Shown: in pieces, positions 9,131-17,323 of the stretch
How positions within the stretch are numbered: position 1 is the first letter of the stretch
Layout: every line of letters starts with the position of its first letter
Source: Fusibacter paucivorans
Lineage (GTDB): Bacteria > Bacillota > Clostridia > Peptostreptococcales > Acidaminobacteraceae
Direction: 5' to 3'
DNA: 64,000 bases
NCBI RefSeq assembly: GCF_018390735.1
Contig: NZ_JAHBCL010000013.1
Location: 1 to 64,000, forward strand
The notes under the pieces: model-generated
Seen by the model: only the letters and a program-made list of their open reading frames with translations
Told to the model about the DNA's origin: nothing
Databases searched by the model: none
Position numbers and translations under genes: made by a program

Positions 9131-9152
9131 AAAGAATGCAATTTCCTCATTT
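9131..9152 (+). repeat. dispersed intergenic motif, copy 2
   Basis: AAAGAATGCAATTTCC followed by TCATTT. It lies upstream of the thiC riboswitch, between it and the ydjG-like gene, and pairs with the copy at 7293-7313 to flank thiC. Confidence 0.5.
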
Positions 9153-9251
9153 AAAAAGTCTGCGTTATGCAATTGTTTTTTGGTTCCTCTATCATTATAG
9201 CGTAATAAGATTGAAAAGCAATGCCATTGACAATATTTGATCTTCAATTGA

Positions 9252-10409
9252 TTATGAACGCGTTGCCATTACGTAGTAGATTCCTGCGATGACAGCGATT
9301 CCCAGCAGCACGAGTAATGCGATTTTTAATGCACTCTTTGGATACTGCCCCTGAACTTCACCTGTTTGACCGTTAATCATAAAATGATAGAGTTTTTCTT
9401 TATAGCGGAAACTGGAAAGCCATACGGGCAGCAGAATATGTTTAAACATTACATCGTTATACTGCGTTTGGATATTGAGAGAACTTACCGTATCACCGCC
9501 GATTTTGCGAATGACGGCCTGCTCAATGTCGGTATCAATAATTTGAACCGCGTCTTGCCAGCCGTCTTCCAGTGAAACACTGTAGCGTTCTGCAAAGAAG
9601 CCGGAGAGAAATGCCGGCTGATATTCAGTTAAAGCATCGAGATGAAAAGGCTGAACTTCGCGAATCAGTTTGTCATCTACTTTATTGGAAGCGCGTACCA
9701 GCACATCATCAAAGAAGTGACTGTAATCGCCGCGGACTGGCGTCCAGCGCGTGTGGCGCTCCTGATAAGTTTCAGTCTTGCCGTTTACCGTACGCGTGCG
9801 CGTTACATAGTAATAATCGCCGCGCAAGGCTGTATAAAAGGCATAGATATTTGTATCATATGTCCAGTGCGGCACATAAGTGCCGAGCAGACGATCGTTG
9901 CGGTAAGTTTCTTTTAAATCTTTTGGTGCCAGCCATCGCTTGCTGATCCACGTGTGAAACCGTTCTCCGGCAGATTTCGAAGTAATGCTGAAAGGCACGA
10001 GATAGTGCGGTGGAATGGTTTGCTCACTAGCTTGTTCAACAATGTGCGATGAACCGCAGTAATTGCAAAACTGTGCCTGTGCATCTGGTGAAACGACAAT
10101 TTCCGCCCCGCAGTTCTTACAGGAAAAGGTTCGGATGTCATCATCATTCCATGTACGAACGCCCTCTGCCAGAGCCGTTTTAAAGCAGTTTTCGATAATT
10201 TCTGTCGTATTGGTTTCAATGGCTTTCGTCGTGCCGCAATATGCACATTTCAGTTCACCTGATTCCGGGTCAAAAGCCATGTTGCCACCACAGGAAGGAC
10301 AAGTGGTTACAATGGTTTGATCCATTTGATCTTCAATGGTATCAACGACGTAATCGTCAGCGGTTTCGTTTAAAGTTTCGTTTAATGTCTCATTTAATGT
10401 CTCTTTCAT
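9252..10409 (-). CDS. YdjG-like zinc-ribbon membrane protein
   Basis: A 385-residue protein with a short ETLN tandem repeat at the N-terminus (four copies of a 12-bp unit), two TFIIB-like zinc ribbons (CPSCGG...CAYCG and CKNCG...CNYCG, about residues 38-110), a middle domain with HTRW and YYYVTRTRTV, and one C-terminal membrane helix (about 362-380). This matches Bacillus YdjG, encoded with the phage-shock protein PspA and the SPFH protein YdjI. It starts 12 nt after the SPFH gene, so the two form an operon; the start has only a weak GGCGGGG site. No pspA or ydjH homologue is next to it. Role inferred: a membrane anchor or partner for the SPFH protein in envelope stress. Confidence 0.75.
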   Translation of the reverse strand: MKETLNETLNETLNETADDYVVDTIEDQMDQTIVTTCPSCGGNMAFDPESGELKCAYCGTTKAIETNTTEIIENCFKTALAEGVRTWNDDDIRTFSCKNCGAEIVVSPDAQAQFCNYCGSSHIVEQASEQTIPPHYLVPFSITSKSAGERFHTWISKRWLAPKDLKETYRNDRLLGTYVPHWTYDTNIYAFYTALRGDYYYVTRTRTVNGKTETYQERHTRWTPVRGDYSHFFDDVLVRASNKVDDKLIREVQPFHLDALTEYQPAFLSGFFAERYSVSLEDGWQDAVQIIDTDIEQAVIRKIGGDTVSSLNIQTQYNDVMFKHILLPVWLSSFRYKEKLYHFMINGQTGEVQGQYPKSALKIALLVLLGIAVIAGIYYVMATRS

Positions 10410-10421
10410 TTTGAACCCCGC

Positions 10422-11567
10422 CTATTCCGTCTTATTGCCGCAGTGCGGGCAGAATTTAGCACCTGCTTCAACGACCTCACCGCAATTGGTACAGTGTTTT
10501 TCCGTTACTTGTGAAGCGCCGCACTCTGTACAAAATTTAGAACCGGATGGCAGTTCTTTGCCGCATTGAATGCATTTGGCCATAAAGCTGTAGCCGCAGT
10601 TCGAACAGAACTTTGAACCTTCGGGAACGGTTGTGTGACAAGTTGGACATGCGATTCCAGATGGCTGAGTGTTTCCCTGATTGGATGGTGCAGACGCTTG
10701 TTGGTCATCTGTCATCATATCTGTCATCATTTTGCCAATGCCCATGCCCGCACCCATGCCTGCGCCCATACCAGCCATGCCGCCGCCTGGATTTTGTGCT
10801 GCATCGCGAATGGCTTCAGCTGTTTGAAACTTCATGTATTGATTTAAATTGCCGAGGGCACCCATTTGTGTGCGCTTGTCAATTGCCTGTTCAACAGACT
10901 CTGGGAGCGACAGGTTTTCAATGGCAAAATCGGTAATGGTCAGACCATAGACGTCAAAGCGGTCATTGATTCTCGCCATGGCCAGACTGCCGATCTCATC
11001 GTATTGTGTGGCTAAATCCATTGCCGGAATTTTTGCTTCGGCAATGACGTCGGTAATGCTGGAAACAATGAGACTTTTAAGGTATTCATTGATTTGATCA
11101 ACGGTAAAAAACTTATTGGAGCCAAAGATTTCTTTTAAGAACTGAACGGCCTCTTTGACGCGAAAAGCATAGACGCCGAAACCGCGAAGTCTGAGCATGC
11201 CAAAATCAGCATCTCGCATCATAATTGGATTAATGGTTCCCCACTTTTGGTTGGTAAACTGTTTCGTGTTAATAAAATAAACATCTGTTTTAAAATGGTT
11301 TTCAAAGAGGTTTTTCCAGTTCGAAAGCGATGTGAAGATGGGCATCGTATCTGTATGTAGTGTGTACTTGCCGGGTTCAAAGACATCGGCAATTTGACCT
11401 TCATAGACAAAAATTGCCACTTGGGAAGGCCTGACGACGAGTTGCGCCCCCTCTTTAATTTGCTGCTTACTGGTCAACGGGAATTTGTAAACCATTGTAT
11501 CTTGTGAATCGTCCTCCCAATGAACGACTTCAATAAATTCACCTTTAAGAAAATTTAAAAGTCCCAT
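10422..11567 (-). CDS. YdjI-like SPFH-domain protein with zinc ribbons
   Basis: A 381-residue soluble SPFH/band-7-like protein of the YdjI ('virion core protein') family: N-terminal MGLLNFLKGEFIEVVHW, VVRPSQVAIFVYEGQ, and a coiled SPFH core to about residue 255. A Gly/Met-rich linker follows (GMGAGMGAGMG), then three zinc ribbons in a row (CPTCH...CSNCG, CIQCG...CTECG, CTNCG...CPHCG). Bacillus YdjI is shorter. AAAGGAG lies 7 nt before the ATG. It heads a two-gene operon with the YdjG-like gene, supporting a joint membrane-associated complex. The molecular activity of this family is not settled. Confidence 0.8.
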   Translation of the reverse strand: MGLLNFLKGEFIEVVHWEDDSQDTMVYKFPLTSKQQIKEGAQLVVRPSQVAIFVYEGQIADVFEPGKYTLHTDTMPIFTSLSNWKNLFENHFKTDVYFINTKQFTNQKWGTINPIMMRDADFGMLRLRGFGVYAFRVKEAVQFLKEIFGSNKFFTVDQINEYLKSLIVSSITDVIAEAKIPAMDLATQYDEIGSLAMARINDRFDVYGLTITDFAIENLSLPESVEQAIDKRTQMGALGNLNQYMKFQTAEAIRDAAQNPGGGMAGMGAGMGAGMGIGKMMTDMMTDDQQASAPSNQGNTQPSGIACPTCHTTVPEGSKFCSNCGYSFMAKCIQCGKELPSGSKFCTECGASQVTEKHCTNCGEVVEAGAKFCPHCGNKTE

Positions 11568-11666
11568 GCAATGCTCCTTTATTGTTATTCGGTACTTCTA
11601 TTCTAACATTTAAAGATTATCATTGCATTAAGAATACCTTAATCATTGTGAAAGTATCAACACGCA

Positions 11667-11915
11667 TCAACCGCCGCCGCATACGGGGAAAAAACAAACC
11701 TTATCATCCGGTGTGACACTTGTCTGATAACCCTTCATCTTGAGGATGTTAAAGGTATTGATTGTAATCAGGCTTGATTTCGCCTGCTTTTTCGCTTGTT
11801 TGCCATAGGCTTTCTCAATGTGTTGTAACACATCCTGTATCGTTTTTACATCGATGAATTCATCGCTTTTCTGAACCAGATCGCGTAATTCACCGTAATA
11901 GAATATTTGCGCCAT
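11667..11915 (-). CDS. MoaD/ThiS-like sulfur-carrier protein
   Basis: An 82-residue beta-grasp protein ending in CGGG, the flexible Gly-Gly tail that MoaD and ThiS proteins use to carry a thiocarboxylate. MoaD inserts dithiolene sulfur into molybdopterin, the ligand of the tungsten or molybdenum cofactor. It is 69 bp downstream of the AOR gene with the same orientation, and AOR enzymes need a tungsten-bispyranopterin, so a dedicated MoaD for this operon is the likely role. GGAGG precedes the ATG. A ThiS role for thiC upstream is less likely because thiC is a separate unit. Confidence 0.8.
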   Translation of the reverse strand: MAQIFYYGELRDLVQKSDEFIDVKTIQDVLQHIEKAYGKQAKKQAKSSLITINTFNILKMKGYQTSVTPDDKVCFFPVCGGG

Positions 11916-11984
11916 GTGGCCTCCTTCAATGCTGACCGCCTAAGTAAATTATTTATCACGAGCAATACTTATTATGAGCAATGC

Positions 11985-13868
11985 TTATAGCCCGAGTTGA
12001 CGTCTTTTTTGCGGTGTAGGAATACCGTGCGCATCCCATCCCCTGACCCGGTAATAAATGGGAAGCATGGCTTTTAAATTGACGACGGTGGTTTTGTCGT
12101 CTTTATCCTGCGGTTCCATTGTCAAGCGATCCGGCAAACTGTCGTCGGCATCGGTGAGGCCTTCGCGCAGATTGAAAAGGCGTTCGATATTATAGCCGCG
12201 CTCACCGATTTGAAGAAGCTGTCCGACGGTCATGCGCATGCCTGTTGAAAGCTCAATGGCTTTTGCCTGAGGCAAAATGGGCATGGCGTGAATGGGCATA
12301 ATGTCCGGCATCAATTTCCAGACTGGCCTCAGAACAAACCGTGAGGCAATGGCGGCCTTGTTCACAAACTGCGTTATGGGATGTGCAGGCCCTAACCGAT
12401 AGAATATTCCCGGAATGGTCGCCTGCGCAGTAAAAAGACAGAGGCCTGCTGCGGATACGGCTTCCATCATATTTTGAAAGAAAACCGTTAGTTCCGGCTT
12501 GCCCTTTGGCGTCTGACTGTCTACAGCCAGTACGCCGACGGATTCAATGAGTGCAAGGTAGCCGCCGTTGAGATGGCAGCCGCCGCGGTTAGAAGTGGCA
12601 TAACCAAGCCCCATGCCTACGGAACGCCGAGGTTCATATGCGGCGAGTTCCATGCCCTTTGCATGCATGGCAAAAGATTCGCCGCCGTACTTTTCAGAAA
12701 GCCATTTACTGCCCATGCCGAGTTCGGCACAGTTGCCTTTGCCGTGCGCAATTTGACGAATGACGCGAAGCAGGCCGTCTGTATTGCCAAAGGAAAGGCC
12801 AAAATCTGCAATGCCGCGTTCCTGAAGCTCCATGGCAAAGGCGATGGTACCGCCCAGTGAGATAGTGTCGAGTCCCAGAATATCGGCTTCGTAATTGACG
12901 GCGTTAATCCACGAAAGATCCGCATTGTCAATATTGGCGCCAAATAGTCCCACGGTTTCGTATTCCGGCCCTTTTACTTCTTTGTCGTTGACCATGACGC
13001 GCCGCTCGCAGCGGATGGGACAACTGATACAGCCGCTGTTTTTAACGAGCAGTGTTTCCGCCAGCGTTTCACCGCTGATGGCGTCAGCGTGCTCAAAATG
13101 TCCGCGTTTAAAATTATGTGTCGGCAGTGCATTATTGGCATTGGCGATATTGACAAGCCCTGCAGAGCCGTATCGGCCGAGTGTTCTGCCCGTCATAGGA
13201 TGGCTTTTCAGAAAATGAACCCATTGTTTGACATAACGATCAAAAGCGGGCTTATTGTAAATTGGCTGCTTTTTTGTACCGAAGGCGACAAGCGCCTTAA
13301 TGCGCTTCGACCCCATGAGTGCCCCTGCGCCGCCGCGACCGGCTACGCGCTCACCCGAAACGGCACAGGCATAGTGTACGCCGTTTTCACCGGCTGGCCC
13401 TATGACGAGTTTGCCGTACTGTTTGTGAAAATGTGTTTGTACTGCTTCTGTATCCAGTCCCCACAAAGCGGTTGCATCGGTAAAGGTTACTTCGCCGTCG
13501 ACGATAGCAATTGTAACGGGTTTTTCTGAACGACCGGTGATGATGAGCCCGTCGACACCTGCCCTTTTCAGCATGACGCCAAATTGACCGCCGCAGTTTG
13601 AAGACGCAATACCGCCGGTAAGTACGTTTTTAAAGGTCATGTTAAAGCGGCTTGACGAGGGTGCGCCGGTTCCGTTCATCGGGCCCGTATTGACGATGAG
13701 CACGGCATCGGGAGACAACGGATCGAGGCCTGTGGGCAGTAAATCATAGAGCAGCTTTGCACCGAGAATTTTACCGCCGAGATATTGCGAGAACATCGCT
13801 TCATCAATTGGGAAAGGCACCACGCTTTGATCATCTAAATTGATTTTTAAATAATGCGGCAAGTACAT
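11985..13868 (-). CDS. aor: aldehyde:ferredoxin oxidoreductase (tungsten type)
   Basis: AOR-family enzyme, which interconverts aldehydes and carboxylic acids using ferredoxin electrons and a tungstopterin. Seen: N-terminal domain with YLGGKILGAKLLYDLLP and TGPMNGTGAPSSSRF, the ASSNCGG loop, AGRGGAGALMGSK, the [4Fe-4S] ligands CISCPIRC, and GPEYETVGLFG followed by NGGYLAL in the cofactor region. 627 residues matches AOR (about 605-630). The start codon overlaps the stop of the ferredoxin gene by one base (TGATG), so they are translationally coupled. With the alcohol dehydrogenase two genes upstream it makes an acid/aldehyde/alcohol module. The exact substrate cannot be told from sequence. Confidence 0.93.
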   Translation of the reverse strand: MYLPHYLKINLDDQSVVPFPIDEAMFSQYLGGKILGAKLLYDLLPTGLDPLSPDAVLIVNTGPMNGTGAPSSSRFNMTFKNVLTGGIASSNCGGQFGVMLKRAGVDGLIITGRSEKPVTIAIVDGEVTFTDATALWGLDTEAVQTHFHKQYGKLVIGPAGENGVHYACAVSGERVAGRGGAGALMGSKRIKALVAFGTKKQPIYNKPAFDRYVKQWVHFLKSHPMTGRTLGRYGSAGLVNIANANNALPTHNFKRGHFEHADAISGETLAETLLVKNSGCISCPIRCERRVMVNDKEVKGPEYETVGLFGANIDNADLSWINAVNYEADILGLDTISLGGTIAFAMELQERGIADFGLSFGNTDGLLRVIRQIAHGKGNCAELGMGSKWLSEKYGGESFAMHAKGMELAAYEPRRSVGMGLGYATSNRGGCHLNGGYLALIESVGVLAVDSQTPKGKPELTVFFQNMMEAVSAAGLCLFTAQATIPGIFYRLGPAHPITQFVNKAAIASRFVLRPVWKLMPDIMPIHAMPILPQAKAIELSTGMRMTVGQLLQIGERGYNIERLFNLREGLTDADDSLPDRLTMEPQDKDDKTTVVNLKAMLPIYYRVRGWDAHGIPTPQKRRQLGL

Positions 13869-14293
13869 CAGGCATCACCTCCTGCGGTCATGGTAATAAC
13901 ATTGAGCGGACACGCTTCTTCACAGAGCCGGCATCCGACACATTTTGCAGGCATCGCCAATTGTGCATAGACGTTTAAGTCACCTTTAAAAGCAGGCGTT
14001 GAAATGGCAATGCAGTCAAAATGACAAATGTCGACACAAATGCTGCAAGCACTGCAATTTTCAGTTTTAAAAGCAGGTTTTAACCATTCGCGCCTAGGCT
14101 GCTTTATGGCGGTTTTACCGCTGTCATTATGAATGGCGCCAGCCGGACAGACTTTCCCGCAAACACCGCAAGAAACACAGCGCTTTGCATTGATTTGATG
14201 CTGTGCTTTGCGCTCGCCGGTGATGGCCATAACGGGACAGACATTTTGACATGCTGTACAGCCTATGCACTGGTCATCAATTGAAAATGCCAT
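13868..14293 (-). CDS. four-cluster ferredoxin subunit of AOR
   Basis: A 141-residue iron-sulfur protein with four CxxCxxCxxxC motifs, implying four [4Fe-4S] clusters: CIGCTACQNVC, CVSCGVCGKVC, CSACSICVDIC and CVGCRLCEEAC. The third lacks the Pro that usually follows the last Cys. Such polyferredoxin subunits shuttle electrons to and from AOR. Its stop overlaps the aor start by one base and its end carries the GGAGG site for aor; the alcohol dehydrogenase stops 9 nt upstream of it. A clear member of the same operon. Confidence 0.93.
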   Translation of the reverse strand: MAFSIDDQCIGCTACQNVCPVMAITGERKAQHQINAKRCVSCGVCGKVCPAGAIHNDSGKTAIKQPRREWLKPAFKTENCSACSICVDICHFDCIAISTPAFKGDLNVYAQLAMPAKCVGCRLCEEACPLNVITMTAGGDA

Positions 14294-14302
14294 TTTTGCC
14301 TC

Positions 14303-15502
14303 CTATATGCTAATCATCTGATAGAGTTTGAACATGTCTTCTTCTTTAAAGAGCTTTGGCACAGGATACAGCGGATGCGCCTCTGACATGGCGCGTTTTA
14401 CCATTAATGGGATGTCCGATTCGCGAATACCTTCAATGCCCAGTGGAATTTGCATGCGTTTATTCATGTCTTTCACGGCGTCGATAAATTTCACAGCTTT
14501 ATCTTTTTCAGGATCACCAGGTGCAGTGATACCAACGAGATCTGCTAATTCAGAAAGCGGTTTGTAGACGGCATCGCCAAAATAGTCGAGAACGTAAGGG
14601 AGAATAACGGCGTTTGCAAGGCCGTGCGGCGTGCCATAAAAGCCGCCGAGCGTATGTGCGATGGCATGGACGTAGCCGACATAAGCTCTGGTAAAAGCAA
14701 TCCCTGCATAATGAGATGCTTTTAACATTTCCGTTCTCGCTTCGATATTGCTGCCGTTGGCATAAGCCTCATAGAGATTGTCAAAGATGAGCTTAACGGC
14801 TTTTCGGCTGTACAGATGCGTTTCTTTTGTATTGCTTTGGCCGATATAAGCTTCAACAGCATGGGTTAGCGCATCCATGCCAGTGGTGGATGTGATATGC
14901 GGCGGCAGTCCCGTGGTAAGCATTGGATCGAGAATGGCATAATGCGGAATGAGCGCCATGTCATTTAACGGATATTTTTCGTGCGTCTGGCTGTTTGTTA
15001 CAACGGCGGCAATGGTGGTCTCACTTCCCGTCCCGGCAGTTGTCGGAATGGCAAAGAGCGTTGGAATGGTTTTTCGAACTTTAAGAACACCTTTCATCTG
15101 TGGAATACTTTTATTGGGTCTGGCGATTCTGGCGCCAACAGCTTTGGCGCAGTCCATTGATGAACCCCCGCCAAATGCGATGAGTGCAGTACACTGATTG
15201 GCTTTGTACAGCGTCAGCGCTGCTTCGATATTGTCAATGGTTGGATTGGGCACCGTTTTATCATAGACGGCGTAATGAATGCCGGCGTCTTTCAATGCGC
15301 TCAGCAAACCGTTCATCAGTCCCAGTTTAGCGATTCCGGAATCCGTAACGACGAGTATTCGATCAAGCCTCTTGGCTTTAATCACTTCCGGTAATTTTAA
15401 AACGCTGTTTACGCCTTCGATCATTTCTGGCTTGCGCCACGGCAAAAAATTCGACCCAACTCTAAAACCAGCCTGGTAAAGTCTGCAATATGCTGCATTC
15501 AT
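14303..15502 (-). CDS. iron-containing alcohol dehydrogenase
   Basis: Group III (Fe-dependent) NAD(P)H alcohol dehydrogenase, reducing aldehydes to alcohols. Seen: NAD-binding GGGSSMDCAKA and PTTAGTGSE, and metal ligands in TGMDALTHAVEAY and HAIAHTLGGFYGTPHG. 399 residues is normal. It is the first gene of the ADH-ferredoxin-AOR-MoaD operon, which suggests it acts on the aldehyde made by AOR. The start has an AGGAAAGGG-type site. Its promoter region holds six 22-bp direct repeats, so expression is probably regulated. Confidence 0.93.
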   Translation of the reverse strand: MNAAYCRLYQAGFRVGSNFLPWRKPEMIEGVNSVLKLPEVIKAKRLDRILVVTDSGIAKLGLMNGLLSALKDAGIHYAVYDKTVPNPTIDNIEAALTLYKANQCTALIAFGGGSSMDCAKAVGARIARPNKSIPQMKGVLKVRKTIPTLFAIPTTAGTGSETTIAAVVTNSQTHEKYPLNDMALIPHYAILDPMLTTGLPPHITSTTGMDALTHAVEAYIGQSNTKETHLYSRKAVKLIFDNLYEAYANGSNIEARTEMLKASHYAGIAFTRAYVGYVHAIAHTLGGFYGTPHGLANAVILPYVLDYFGDAVYKPLSELADLVGITAPGDPEKDKAVKFIDAVKDMNKRMQIPLGIEGIRESDIPLMVKRAMSEAHPLYPVPKLFKEEDMFKLYQMISI

Positions 15503-15600
15503 GCCCTTTCCTCGCTTTCTCTCATTGTAGTATTTTATGGTAAATGGTTAGGGATTTGTGTTTTTATGTGATTGGAAAATCGTTACGGTATTTGTCAGTT

Positions 15601-15629
15601 ATTATAAGCGATATGTTTTCGTGCTGTGG
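15601..15629 (-). promoter_or_regulatory. candidate promoter of ADH-AOR operon
   Basis: A consensus TATAAT -10 box (15601-15606, minus strand) about 100 bp upstream of the ADH start, with no good -35 box at the 17-bp position (15624-15629). The first 22-bp repeats begin exactly there, the geometry expected of an activator-dependent promoter. Inference. Confidence 0.45.
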
Positions 15630-15768
15630 ATGTCTAATCTAAATGCCTATTATTTATGTTGCGAATGCTTATTTGTTATGTTGCGAATGCCTATTCCTTG
15701 TGCTGTGAATGTCTATTCCATATACTGCAAATGTCTATTCTATATACTGTGTATGACGGTTTGATGCT
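15624..15768. repeat. array of 22-bp direct repeats (iterons)
   Basis: Six degenerate copies at an exact 22-bp period start at 15637, 15659, 15681, 15703, 15725 and 15747, with a further off-phase half at 15624. Plus-strand consensus near TTGCGAATGCCTATTCCTTAT. They fill the gap between the tetR stop and the ADH-operon promoter. About two helical turns per unit would put a bound protein on one face of the DNA. Confidence 0.8.
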
Positions 15769-15772
15769 GCGG

Positions 15773-16324
15773 TTATGACAGTTCAGCCAAAATCTTTGCG
15801 ATTCCATCAAGCGGCAGCGGTTCTCTGCTGAACATGCGCTGTACGATTAGGCCATCGAGTGTTGCCAATATAAGGTATGAAAGCATTTCACAGTTCACAC
15901 ATCTGTCTTTCAAGACGAGTTTTAAGCCATGCGCCAGTGTTTTGCGCCAGTCTTCGTATTTTTCAATAAAGCGATCGCGAAGCGCTTCGTTATCTGTAAT
16001 GGCATTGGCGATTAAATAAAAGTGAAATTTGCCGCGCGTTTCAGCGTAGACGATTTTCTCAAGGATAACTTTAAAAATTTGCTCTGTGGTATTGGTTGAT
16101 ACAGCGGCTTCGTGTTCAATCCAATACAACAGCTGATCGTTGATTTGATTTAAATGTGCATCGGCGAGATCATAGATGATGTCTTCTTTTGCGGCATAGT
16201 GGTAGTAGAGTGTTCCCTTGCTGATGCCGACGGTTGACGCGATATCTTTTAGACTTGTTCCCTTAATGCCCTTTTCAATCATCAAATCACTGGCTGATGT
16301 TAGAATTTGATTTCGGATATCCAA
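15773..16324 (-). CDS. TetR/AcrR-family transcriptional regulator
   Basis: A 183-residue TetR repressor. The N-terminal helix-turn-helix is clear (SLKDIASTVGISKGTLYYHYAAKED, residues about 24-48); the C-terminal ligand-binding half resembles the YsiA/FadR-like type. The start is TTG (16322-16324) with AAAGGTGG 7 nt upstream. It lies upstream of the ADH-AOR operon in the same direction, with a palindrome just upstream of its own start (16365-16395), so autoregulation and control of the operon by fatty-acid-like or aldehyde ligands are plausible but unproven. Confidence 0.88.
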   Translation of the reverse strand: MDIRNQILTSASDLMIEKGIKGTSLKDIASTVGISKGTLYYHYAAKEDIIYDLADAHLNQINDQLLYWIEHEAAVSTNTTEQIFKVILEKIVYAETRGKFHFYLIANAITDNEALRDRFIEKYEDWRKTLAHGLKLVLKDRCVNCEMLSYLILATLDGLIVQRMFSREPLPLDGIAKILAELS

Positions 16325-16364
16325 CGCTTGTCCACCTTTCTTAAGGATTTAAAAGCTCAATGAC

Positions 16365-16395
16365 TGTTATCGGTCGGTCGACCGACTCGATAACA
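16365..16395. promoter_or_regulatory. TetR operator palindrome
   Basis: A perfect 14-bp core GTCGGTCGACCGAC (16373-16386) with near-symmetric flanks TGTTATCG (16365-16372) and CGATAACA (16388-16395). It lies 41 bp upstream of tetR and has the form typical of TetR-family operators. Confidence 0.8.
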
Positions 16396-16568
16396 TGAAA
16401 ATATCATAAAACGCTGCTATTTTCAATGCGCATTAGCGCTGTTTGGCGCTATGAGTGAAAATTCGCACATATGTTAGCCGGATGTATACAGAATGATGAT
16501 GACATGCTGCGTCGCGCATGATGAACAATGTGGAATGTGGAAATGCAATGGTGAATAAGATGGTATGG

Positions 16569-16630
16569 AAAAGATAGAAAAAGATAGAAAAAGATAAATG
16601 AAGATAAATAGAGATAAATAAAATAAATAA
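16569..16630. repeat. 10-bp tandem purine-rich repeats
   Basis: Six consecutive 10-bp units based on AAGATAGAAA / AAGATAAATA / GAGATAAATA. The period equals about one helical turn, so the A-tracts are in phase, which predicts curved DNA. It lies in the 455-bp gap between tetR and the PPC gene; nothing coding is seen there. Confidence 0.75.
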
Positions 16631-16703
16631 AACATCAAAAGCATCAAATAGAAATAATCAATATCCAGTATAACAATCAATTTTTGGAAAGTAATCAGAT
16701 ATG

Positions 16704-16736
16704 ATAAAACAATGCCCAAGGAAATTTTGGGCATTG
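16704..16736 (-). terminator. terminator of PPC-domain gene
   Basis: Stem CAATGCCCAA / TTGGGCATTG (16710-16736), then TTTTAT on the minus strand, about 45 nt after the stop codon. Confidence 0.85.
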
Positions 16737-16746
16737 CTAAAAAAGA

Positions 16747-16769
16747 AAATGATGTAATTTCGTTCATTA
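16747..16769 (+). repeat. dispersed intergenic motif, copy 3
   Basis: AAAATGATGTAATTTC followed by GTTCATT, in the 3' untranslated region of the PPC gene. Contains the exact 11-mer ATGATGTAATT shared with copies at 22629, 42469 and 52734. Confidence 0.5.
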
Positions 16770-16779
16770 AGATGATTGG

Positions 16780-17199
16780 CTAAAAAGCATAGAGATTGAG
16801 ACCAACGCCTTCATTAAAGGTGCGCTCAACAGTACCGTCAATGGCGTCAATGACCAGTTCGCAGGTGCCGCTAATCCAGCATTCGTTTAAATGACCGCCA
16901 AAGGCATGAAATGATGCATCGCCAAGTGTAATGTGTAGATGCAGGTATGGTTCCCCTTCCTTCGTCGATATATTGCCAGTCAGGTTGGTGATCTCGAAAT
17001 CACCAGTTAGCGTTTCCTTATGGTATTGTTTTTCAGCGACATTAAAAAGTCCTATGGTAACACGATCTGTTGCACCGAGCCCGCTGATGCTGCCAAGTGA
17101 AATATGCTCTGCTTTGCAAAAGGCCATTAGCGAAGCGACGACTTCTTCCCCGCGGTCTATTCTGATGATATACTTGTCGTTAAACTTTTTAAATTCCAT
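16780..17199 (-). CDS. PPC (DUF296) domain protein
   Basis: A 139-residue single-domain PPC/DUF296 protein. Seen: FCKAEHISLGSISGLGATD at the start of the fold and the conserved GEPYLHLHITLGD...AFGGHL with the HxH metal-ligand pair. In plants the domain accompanies AT-hooks; bacterial members are stand-alone trimers, proposed to bind DNA, with unknown partners. GGAGG precedes the ATG. It lies 125 bp downstream of the large AAA+ gene in the same direction and may be co-transcribed with it. No specific role can be assigned. Confidence 0.88.
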   Translation of the reverse strand: MEFKKFNDKYIIRIDRGEEVVASLMAFCKAEHISLGSISGLGATDRVTIGLFNVAEKQYHKETLTGDFEITNLTGNISTKEGEPYLHLHITLGDASFHAFGGHLNECWISGTCELVIDAIDGTVERTFNEGVGLNLYAF

Positions 17200-17323
17200 T
17201 TTATTGCCTCCTTTGAAAAAAGAGATGAAACTGACTAATGATCACATTTTAAAAGATGCCTCTAAAATAGTCAGTATATGGCAGCGCTCAATGGCTTTCG
17301 TTACATTAAATTCTCAATTTCCG

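Noticed and set aside
8750-9154. 134-codon plus-strand ORF
   Set aside because: Runs antisense through the TPP riboswitch and its terminator.
15558-15764. 68-codon Cys-rich plus-strand ORF
   Set aside because: Its Cys pattern comes from the 22-bp repeats; no ribosome-binding site.
16474-16767. 97-codon minus-strand ORF
   Set aside because: Low-complexity translation of the 10-bp purine repeats, crossing a terminator.
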